Positions 38,467-49,300 of a stretch of 64,000 nt of DNA are shown here, piece after piece. Source of the DNA: Aphis gossypii (Eukaryota; Arthropoda; Insecta; Hemiptera; Aphididae); contig NC_065531.1 in assembly GCF_020184175.1 (NCBI RefSeq), positions 19,179,213-19,243,212 of the forward strand. The letters are read 5' to 3'. The position numbers were made by a program, and so were the translations under genes. The notes below the pieces were generated by a model. That model was not told the DNA's origin. It did not search any database and saw only the letters and a list, made by a program, of their open reading frames with translations. Within the stretch, counting starts at the first letter, position 1. Every line of letters starts with the position of its first letter.

Positions 38467-39237
38467 TTTTTCAAATGAAATTTTACGTTGAATTTATGAT
38501 ATTTTTCAATATAGTTACCCAGTATCAACTGACACAAATTTGATATAAAATCAAAATTGGAAACTGTTCAAGATAGTGAAAAATGTATTTAATTATTAAT
38601 TACAACAAAATAATATTCTAATAAAAATATTTACATCAATACTAAAAACAGATTAGGTATACAAAAACATTGTTAATTGTTATTACTTTATAGTTTATAC
38701 TGATTATTAATACATGTATAGTATATACCTAAATAATAAAATTATATATAATATATACCATATCTATTCTATCTATGGGTATCTTAGATTTAAAATAATT
38801 TTATATCAAAAACTGTTAACAGAATACTAACTATACTTTATCACATTTTCAGACTAACCAACAATAATTAAAATGTTAATTTGTCTTACAATCTGTTAAA
38901 AACTTAAAATCACTTATTAAATAAATATTTATTTAAAACTCCGTGTGCGGAAATTTATCAAAATTATGAACAAGTGTTATTTAAATGCTACTTAATTTAA
39001 TTTATGATTTATGCACTTGTGTAATGTTGGTTAACATGAAAATAGATAGACGAACGTTGTTTGTAGTTGGGTAAAAATTTCTGTTTATTATTTTTTCGCA
39101 TTGAATTTTTTTAGTTTAGAATTTTAGTGTGATTGCTGTGAAATAAGTTTGTCTGGAGTGATATAATTTTCAACAACTCAATACTAAAAATAAGGTTGTT
39201 TCTATACATATTATTGTTGGATGATTAATGGCTTTTG
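38467..39237. promoter_or_regulatory. Shared divergent 5' region of CtIP and exportin-7
   Basis: The two start codons face away from each other across 771 bases, so both promoters and 5' untranslated regions should lie here. I see no clear TATA box or other motif that decides a transcription start. The sequence is slightly less AT-rich near 39000-39200. Confidence 0.5.
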
Positions 39238-42200
39238 ATGGAGATGGCAGACGATATTCAGGCAAGTCTTAATTAGCCAACATGGTTACGTTTTTATTGT
39301 TATGTTATAAATTAATAAAATTATAATTATAATAATGGTAATTTATTTACATTTTATACATTTTTGTAAACATAATAATAATCACTCAATATTTTATTTA
39401 TAAATATTATAATTAATATAAAATTGTGAACAATATTTTCTTTTTATCTTATCTATATAATTTACATATACTTTTTTAAATAAATATTCAACAGTATTAA
39501 AATTTAAAATAAAACAATTATTTACTTAAATTATTGAAAATGTGTATGATTAATATTAAGAAATATGGTACACATTTAATGCAAAAAATGTTTTGGCCAT
39601 CTACAATATACCTATTAAATAAATATTACAAATATTAGGTAGTTTATTAATAATTACTAATTAACATGACATGTAAATTATTATAAAAACATTTTCTCAT
39701 AGATATTTGCTCACTTGCTATCTTGGTTTTATTATTATTTAATATAATATGCTAAAACTATTATATTTGAGCTCGTATTTAAGTATTTATTATTTTATAA
39801 AAAATCAAAACAAATACAATTTCAGACAGTATAAGTTCAAATTACCTACTAAACCAACTAAATTTTATGGTTTTTTTTGTTTTTTTTTTTATTAAAATAT
39901 TGATGTAATGTAAGAAAGTATGAATTTTTGCTGTTGGAAATATTATTGACCCTTTGCTAATAAGTGGTATTAGTTAATTGTAACATAACTTAAACAAACT
40001 TCTCAAAATAATGTGTCTGGCTAAGTCTGAATATGGTCAAATCACTAGTCCTGACATAGTTTGTTTATAATGCTTTCTTCATAAATTATAAATCATAATT
40101 ATTATATAAATGATTATTAAGAGCTATAATAGTTTACTCTATTATCTTTATTACTATTGGAAAAATTGAAATTTATGATTTTAAGAGATTAGAACAGTTA
40201 AATAAAACAGATATATTAATGATTTACCCTTAAATCTCCAATATCATTATATGTCAAGTTAGTATGTTAAAAATGTTGAAGTACTGATAAAATATCAAAC
40301 TTTTGTGAATGTTGTAGTGATTCAATGATATTTTAAAATAAAAAATATTTTTCAACAAATCTCTAAAATTAATCAATGAAATTATATTATTGTTATGATT
40401 AAATTTTTAGATATAATTTAATTTGAATATTCGCACTGTACTTTTGAATTAAATTATAATGTACTGAATTGAATTTTATTAGTTTAAATTTATTGTATTT
40501 TTTCAATAGAATGTTAATATTTGTTATAAATATTAAATTTTTATTTTTGTTCAATACAAACATTTATTGTTTAATTATTTTTTAAATATCTTAAACAACC
40601 TACAGATTATCCTAGTTTATAACTATTTTTGATAAAAATGGTTTACCTTTTTAATTATAGGTATGTTAAATATATTAATTTGTTTAATCAAATCTTCTAA
40701 TTTTTTAGAGTATTCCACGTTTGGAGATGCTATGCAAGCAAATGTACGAATCAAGGGATGCTACCCTCTGCGTAGAAGCCGAAAAAGCTTTGGTTTCATT
40801 TCAAAATAGTAATACTCCTAACACACTATCCAAGTGTCAATTGCTATTGGAAAGAGCTGACTCACATTATTCTCAACTATTAGCAACTACAACTATAACT
40901 AAACTTTTATCACGCACTCCATTAACCTTAAATCTTGATCAAAGAATACAGATCAGTAAGTTATTTTATTTAAACTATTTTGATGTTTAACATGATTTAA
41001 AAATATTTTATACCAATTATAGTTATTAATATATTTTTATTTTAGGAAATTATATTTTGAATTATTTGGCTACACGTCCTAAATTACCATCATTTGTAGT
41101 CCAAGCACTTGTGTTATTATTTGCAAAGATTACTAAACAAGGATGGTTTGATGGAGAAAAAGATTCCTATGCATTTAGAAATGTTGTATCTGATATTTCA
41201 GTCTTTTTACAAGTAACTAAAATGTTGACTTATAATTTTAGTCAATATATTTTGTTTTAATAGATACTACTTAAAAACTACATCCTCATAGTAATGATTA
41301 TTAGAAATAGTGGCAAAAACTTAAATAATTGCAGAATAACACAATCGATAACCCCTAGATTTTGAAAACAATAAGTTGAATTTTTCATACTTAATAAATA
41401 CTAGGGAGTTTAGTACTCCAGTATGCTTCTCAGGTGTTTTAAATTTGTAACTTATATTCATCTTAACCATGTTGACCTCCACATAGCCGCCGGTGGACAT
41501 TCAATTGATATTTGTTATACGTCAAGCATATTTTTCAATGTATTTCAAATTTGTATACCTCAAATATTTGAAAAAATAGAAAAATAAAAATTGAAAAAAA
41601 AACGTATATCAGAAAAATTGTAATGATTCCGTTATGCCATGGTCCTTATTTTAGTGCATTATTGTAGCTCCATAGAAAAGTTAATAATGTAAAACCAAAT
41701 TCATATGTGGTCGCTGGCGGTCATATGGCGTGGTAGGAATGTTGAACTATGGGCGCTGGCGGTCACAAATTCACAAAATTTGAGAATTGCAGATGACTGC
41801 CGGCGGCCATGTGGCGGTCAAAGTGTTAATGTATTATTGTTGCACTGCTACTGATGGTCAGTTTATTAAAGACCAATTTTTCTCAATATCTAAGCTAAGT
41901 TAACCTATCTATTTGATTAAGGTTGATTTCTGTTATTAAAAATAATAAATATATATATTTTATTAGATACTAAAGCATAAATGTTTTAGGGAACAAATGT
42001 TGAACATTGCATGATTGGTGTTCAACTATTATCTCAGTTAACAACTGAAATGAACACTGTAGCTGATGTAGAATCTCACCGAGCTGTTTTAAAACATCGT
42101 AAAGTTGCATCATCATTCAGAGATACACAATTATTTGAAATTTTTCGAATGTCGTGTCAAATGTTGCGGGGTGCTAATAATAATCGAAAAAATTTAAATT

Positions 42201-43299
42201 TTACTGACGAAACCCAAGTAAATGTTTGGTTTATTAATATTATACTTATCATTGATTTAATATATTTTTATGTTTGTTATAGCATGGATTCATGTCTCGG
42301 TGTCTACAGTTAGCTCAGAATTGCTTAACTTATGATTTTATTGGTACAACTTGTGATGAATCGGCTGATGATATTTGTACTGTTCAAATACCCACAGGTT
42401 GGAGACCAGCATTCCTTGAACAATCTACTTTAACACTATTTTTCGATCTCTATCATTCCCTGCCACCTAGTTTGTCAAGTCTTGTAAGAATAACTTTTAA
42501 AAAATTGCACACTATGCCTCATAATTGTATTAATTTCATTTATAATTGTTTAGGCTCTATCATGCTTGGTGCAACTAGCTTCAGTTCGACGTTCCTTATT
42601 TAGTACTACTGAAAGAGCTAAATTTTTATCTCATTTAGTAAATGGTGTTAAAGATATTCTACTTAATCCTCAGGTATTAAGCTTTTGATTGAATATAAAT
42701 TGTATTTTGATGTTATACAAATTGTTAATTTATTAATTTATTAAATGTTACATAAGCTATTGTTGTAGTTCTTATTATTAAAATCATATTTAAAATATTG
42801 TAGTATTTTTAAAATATATTTTATTTTATTCGTAGGGTTTAGCTGATTCAAATAATTACCACGAATTTTGCCGTTTATTAGCAAGACTGAAATCAAATTA
42901 TCAGCTTGGGGAACTTGTGATGGTTGACAGTTATCAAGAAACCGTTGGTCTCATTGCAAAATTCACAGTTGAGAGTTTACAGGTAAAAATTGTATAGCAA
43001 ATTTATTAAGTTTATTTCATATTTAAGAATTATTTAACAAATTAAATGCATTTTCTACTATTGAATATTGACATATTGTTCATAAATCTTAGGTCTGGTA
43101 ATAATAATACAATATAACATAACAATTTTTTTTTTGTATTGATACAATTTAATAAATAAAATAAAATTTATGTTGTGATTAATACATTATTATTGTAAAT
43201 GTTTTTCTATTGCATAAATCTATTTAATATTAATGTAATAATGAATTTAGTATTTATTATTTTGGTTGAAATTCCAGAGAACTAAATATTATTAAGTAA

Positions 43300-43347
<48 letters not shown>

Positions 43348-46300
43348 AAACAAGAAAAATTTGCATACTTATAAGCTAAAAGCTTGTGTTGGTAGGTGTA
43401 GTTCTTAAAGTTAAGTTTGTAATATGAATAATACAATTTATATACAATATTGAATATTTAAATTAATTTACACAGAATACAATTTGGTCATGGATAACAA
43501 TATAATACAAATAAACAACTTAAGATTAATAATTTGTAAAGATAATTTACTTTTATTAATTTTAAAATGATTAACATTAATAATTAATTCTTTAATTGTT
43601 TTGATAGCGGTATTCAACGAATTGTTGAAACTAACATTTTTATAACATCTTTCAATAGTTATACTAACATTTTTCTTCTATCTCATATTAAAATTATGAT
43701 TCCATTTTGGAATAATATTTTTATGTTTATATATAAGTAGGGATCACCCCTAACCAAGTGGGTCTGAAATAATGTTCTCTGGCGTGCTTCTGGGTCCTGG
43801 GTTTGATTCCAAAGTAGCCATTGAGTATTTTGAGCGTAGTGGCGTCAGGACTCTGGGGAGAGCCGGCCAGTAATTACCGACCCCCCAACCCCTTGGGTAA
43901 CTAGACTTGTCTAGTTAACCAAGAACCATCTTTGACACCTTGACATGTGAAATGGGGCGAGTCTTCTAAAAGCAGCATGTCGCTAAAAGGTAAAAAGAGA
44001 ATATAGAACCGTTGATTTATTTATGTTTATATATATATGTAATAACTAACAGGCATTTTTCATCAAAATTAAAAACTTGTAGCTAAAATCAGTATTAGTA
44101 CAGCCTGGTAATTTTAATATAAATTTAATTATTTTATTGATAGTAACTATTGGTTTGCTTAAATGGATATCATAAGTGCATCCTCAATTCTCAATACCAT
44201 TAGTCAGAGGTCTCTAAACTTTTTTATTCAAAAGCCACAAAAAATATCAAATGCTCTTAGCGGGCCAAAAGTTTATTAACACCTACAATTTAAAATTTTA
44301 AAATTTTAGATATCTACTTGTATATTTAATGTTCTATGGGGGTTGCGGGTCGTAGTTTGGAGACCGCTGTCATAAGATATAAGTGATTGTATAAGTGAAA
44401 TATATATTATTCTTAAATGTTTTTTTATCAAAAATATACCTTAAATTATTAAATATGTAAACAATTTACGAATAAAATTTTCTAAATAATCTATATGTTT
44501 TTTCCATTTTAATTGTAAATCAATATATAGCCCTAAATATTTAATATAATTAACATTTTCAATGCTGACACACAAGCAATTAAATTAAATATTTATATAA
44601 AAAATCTGTATTTATATAGGTCTACCAATGTGCTCCAAATTCTTTTCATTATCTATTAAGTTTCTGGCAAAGAATGGTGGCATCAGTACCTTATGTCAAA
44701 GCTGCAGAACCTCATTTATTGGAAACTTATACTCCAGAAGTTACCAAGGCATATATATCATCCAGGATAGAAAGTGTTACACTTATTGTAAGAGATGGAT
44801 TGGATGACCCATTAGATGATTTCACTAATGTCCAACAACAGCTTGAGCAGTTATCTGTGATTGGCAGATGTCATTATCAAAAGACATGCTCATTAATTGC
44901 TCAATTATTTGATCAATCAGCTACCAACTATCAAGAAATTATTGCTTCAGCTTCTGCTTCTATTTATGATTTAAAGATTCAAGAAGGTATGTTAAATACG
45001 ATTTATTATAAGTTTAATTTGATTTATATTTTAGTCATATTCATGCATTACTTATTAGGGTGTGGATTTAAATACTTAAAAAAAAAAAAATTGCCTTAAG
45101 CACCCACATGTGTTTTCTTCGTCTTACGCTTGCACAACATAGTAAATTTTCATTCACTCTAATATTAAAACTAAAAGGCTATTATTGAAACTGGTGAACA
45201 AAAATTTACTAGGTCCTACGTGTATGATGGAGACAACATAATATGCGGGTACAACGTCTTCTTAAAGATACAATTTAATGCACTTATTAAAATTATGGTT
45301 AAAAAATGTCCTAAAAATTATTTTTCTCTCATTTTTTACTATCTTGAAAATTATTTTCAAAAACTCATTATACAGTTCAGTTGGCATATTCATTTTATTT
45401 TTACTTTGCATTTGCACTTGATAATTAGATGGTGTTTAATATTTTCAAATATAAATATAATGTTTTTTCTTTTAGGAGTAAATCAAAAAACATTTTACCA
45501 AATTCTCTAATAATTTTATGAAGTGTGTAAAAATAAGAAAAAATCTCTTGAAAAATGCAAAATAAAAGTATCATTCCTTGATATATTAAAAAAATTTTGT
45601 GCTTGGAAAGCGTTGTTTTACAAAATGCAATTTGCATTGAAATCTGTTCCTTATTTATAAGATATAAAACTGTTCAAACTATCTATAGCAGGGGTGGTCA
45701 AAGAGTTGATCGCGGACAATTTCAAAGTTGATCATGTTAGAATTTATTTTTAGGGCCACTCGCCCTATATGTTTTTTAATAATTATAGTTATTCAATAAT
45801 AAAAAAAAAATTCTATGGAAGTCGATCCTCAAAGGTGAAGTATATTTTAGTATATTGTGACTAAAAAAAGTTTAACCACCCCTGATCTATAGTCTTTACA
45901 ATAAAGTATAAACTTATATCGTTATTACGAGAATGTAACAAAGAGTAGTTTGCAAATATCTTTTCCTCTTCAATCATACTTTTCGAGTTGCTTATGTAAT
46001 AAGAAATATTGAACTATCAATGTACCATGGTTGAAGCCTTATTTATTTAAAAAACATCTCTCCCACATACATTGCCTTCATCTTACAAACATATTGCATA
46101 CTAAATTTATACCTATTGTATTATGTTAGCTTTGATGTTAGGATTAGAATGAATACACTAATTATTATTCTTAAAGATAAGATCATTATTTTTTTTAGAA
46201 TTTTTTATGATATTTATATTTTAATTCAGATATGACAGTTTTAAATAGACATAACTTAATATTTAAACTTGTTTATAAATTGAAATATTTTTAAACATTA

Positions 46301-49300
46301 TGAATTGTTTTTATCTTTAAGTAGTCAACTCATTTAAATTAAAACTAACATTACAAAATTAATTCTACCAAACATAAATTTTCTATGTTCTATGTATGTT
46401 TTGATGCGGAGAATTTGTTAATATTTTTTTATATTAGTACATATTTATTAGTCATCTATTATTTTGTATTAACTTTTTTTTGGTAGTATCTTAAAAAATA
46501 TTGATAAATGTATTTTCTTTAAACGCTTTTTACCATTATACTCTTGTTTCTTGTTATCCAAACTAATATTTAAAACTAATTGTTGTCATAGATATTAGGG
46601 TAGTAGGTATATTTTAATTTAAATAATCATGTAACATTTTATCAGGTTTTATACTATTATGATATGGTATGGCATGCTGTGTTATTATTTATGTTGTAAT
46701 ATAAAAATAATTTTTAATTTAGGTCGTTTAACTTGGTTAGTATACTTAATTGGAGCAGCAATTGGTGGTCGAGTAACATTTAATAGCAATGATGATGGAG
46801 ATGCAATGGATGGAGAAATGGCTTGTAAAGTTCTACAATTAATGACTTTTAGTGATGCAAGGCTGCCACAGGGAGGTTATGAGAAATTAGAACATTCATT
46901 TTTATTTTTTTTTGAACAATTTCGAAAAATCTATATAGGTGATCAAGTAAGGAAAATAAATTATATGGATCATTTAAAATTTCATTATTTTGGCCATATA
47001 ATCTAATGTGGTTGTTACATTTATTTACATTTTTAATATTTTGAATGATGTACAACTATGAATTACTTTTATATAGGTACCTAAGAATTCAAAGGTCTAT
47101 CGCCGATTGCATGATGTCCTTGGTATTAGTGAAGAGCACATGGTTCTAAGTATTTTTATGAGAAAAATGTAAATTATTTCAATTTTAATTTAATACTGTT
47201 AGTTATAAAACAATTTTATTAATTTATTTTTCAGTATAACAAATTTAAAATTTTGGTGCTCCAGTAATACAGTAATTCAAAAAACATTAGCTTTATTGAA
47301 TGATCTTTCAGTTGGTTTTTCTAGTGTTAGAAAATTAGTAAAACTTGATGAAATTCAGTTCCTATTAAACAATCATACAGTAAATTAAAATCATTTACAT
47401 CTTTTTTTTTTTAATTAAAAATATATTAATAAATGATTAATTATTTTTAACAGAGTGAACATTTTCCTTTATTGGGTAACACATTTAGTGTTAAAGATAT
47501 GAGACATAGATCATCATTTTATACTTCATTAGGTAGATTACTTATGATTGATTTATTGGAAGATGAAGATAAATTTGATAATTTTATGATACCTCTAACA
47601 GGTAAATGTATTTAATAAATATAATTCATACTGTATATATAATCAACTATTTTTATTACTTTTTATTCTTAGCATCTGTTGAGTCAATAGGAGCTTTATT
47701 AGCTACAGTTAACGGTGTAAATGATACATCAGTATATTCAAATATTGAAGCAAAAAAAGCCCTAATTGGCCTTATTAGAGACCTTAGAGGCTTAGCTTTT
47801 TCATTCAATACTAAGACATCATTTATGTTATTGTTTGAATGGTTATATCCTTCATATACACCAATTTTACTACGTGCAATGGAACTATGGTATGCTGATC
47901 CTGAGATAACTACTCCATTATTAAAACTCTATGCAGAATTAGCTTTGAACCGTTCACAAAGACTTCAAGTTGATGTATCATCTCCAAATGGAATATTATT
48001 ATTCCGCGAAGCTAGTAAAGTTGTTTGTACTTATGGTAAGCATTTTCTCAAACTTTTTTTTTGTTAAAAAAGTAAACATAAACATTTTTGTTATAGGAAA
48101 TAATATTTTAAATCTTGATGTTCAGCAAGATATGTTATATAAAAAAAAGTTAAAGGGCATATCTATTTGTTTTTCAATGTTAAAAGCAGCATTATGTGGA
48201 AACTATGTCAACTTTGGTGTATTTAAACTTTATGGTGATGACACTTTAGAAAATGCTCTTAATATATTTGTAAAATTATTACTTTCAATTCCTTTGAGTG
48301 ATCTTTTGGTAAGTTGTATAATATTTGCATTAAAATGAAATTACAAACTAGTTTTTAAATTAATATTATGTATTCTTTATTCTGAGTAAATTGTTGGAAT
48401 GCTTAATTGTAGATTAAATAATTTTTAATCTATTTTTTAACAACACTAGCTGTATCAAATTATCGCTTATATCATTATGAAGTGGTGGGTATAAAAAGAT
48501 TTTTAGTTGATTTTCTATATTTTCTATTACTTTAAGAGGCACGTCAAACTCAAAAGTATTAATTGGGCCAAATGTATTGAATAGTTTACTATATGGGCAC
48601 ATAAACATTTATCAAAAAAAAATATTTTTTACACATTTTTTAAATTTTATTAATTACAATATCAATCTATAATTTATTAATCTAATATATATGTATATTA
48701 AATCATTAATAATACTTATTCAATTACAGTTTATTTGAAGATAAGACAGTATACTAATATATACCAAATATATCATTTTTTAAGATGGTTATGATACAAA
48801 TTTAATATTTTATAACTTGTTTTATTATTATTATTTTATTTTGTTCATAAAAATTGTTAGTCATGGGCAACAAAAAAATTTATCAGCGGGCCATCTTTTA
48901 TATTTAAATATAAAAGTATGTATGGGTAACTAATGGCCTGTATATCTTTTTTTGTTTTACAATATGTTTTTTTTTTATGTGTTATGCTAACAAATTGAAA
49001 ATTTGCTAACTGAATTTTATAAATTTTTAAATTCTCTGAGATTTATTTATTCTTGTATTCCTTATAAAATAATTCATATCAGATAGTGACTATTTAAATA
49101 ATGCAGATGAAAGATTTTCTTCACTTAATTACTACATATTTTAATGTTATAATATTAATACTATGGTACTACTTATTAGTTATCCATCTTAATTAACCTA
49201 TGCTTAGCTTTATACAATTTAATTGCATTGCACATAAGCCTGTTTGATTCACCCAGTTTATTGTTGTATTTTTACAAAACTGAGTTAAGTTAAAATCTAC

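Larger units (their letters stand above)
42983..44619 (+). other. Exportin-7 intron 7 with microsatellite, SINE and MITE
   Basis: Between GTAAAA at 42983 and TTATATAG at 44619. Contains (AT)n at 43303-43342, a SINE at 43736-44019 and a hAT-like MITE at 44204-44369. Confidence 0.75.
44987..46722 (+). other. Exportin-7 intron 8 with MITEs
   Basis: Contains a diverged fold-back MITE copy (45098-45263), a hAT-like MITE with a perfect 8-bp duplication (45689-45884) and a possible fold-back fragment near 46065-46160. Small open frames here have no homology I recognise. Confidence 0.7.

Noticed and set aside
43751..43825. tRNA gene
   Set aside because: The pol III boxes are present, but the sequence does not close into a cloverleaf by eye and is followed by a SINE body and target duplication.
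45220..45637. Overlapping open frames on both strands in exportin-7 intron 8
   Set aside because: Low-complexity AT-rich translations partly within a MITE copy; no homology and no splice context.
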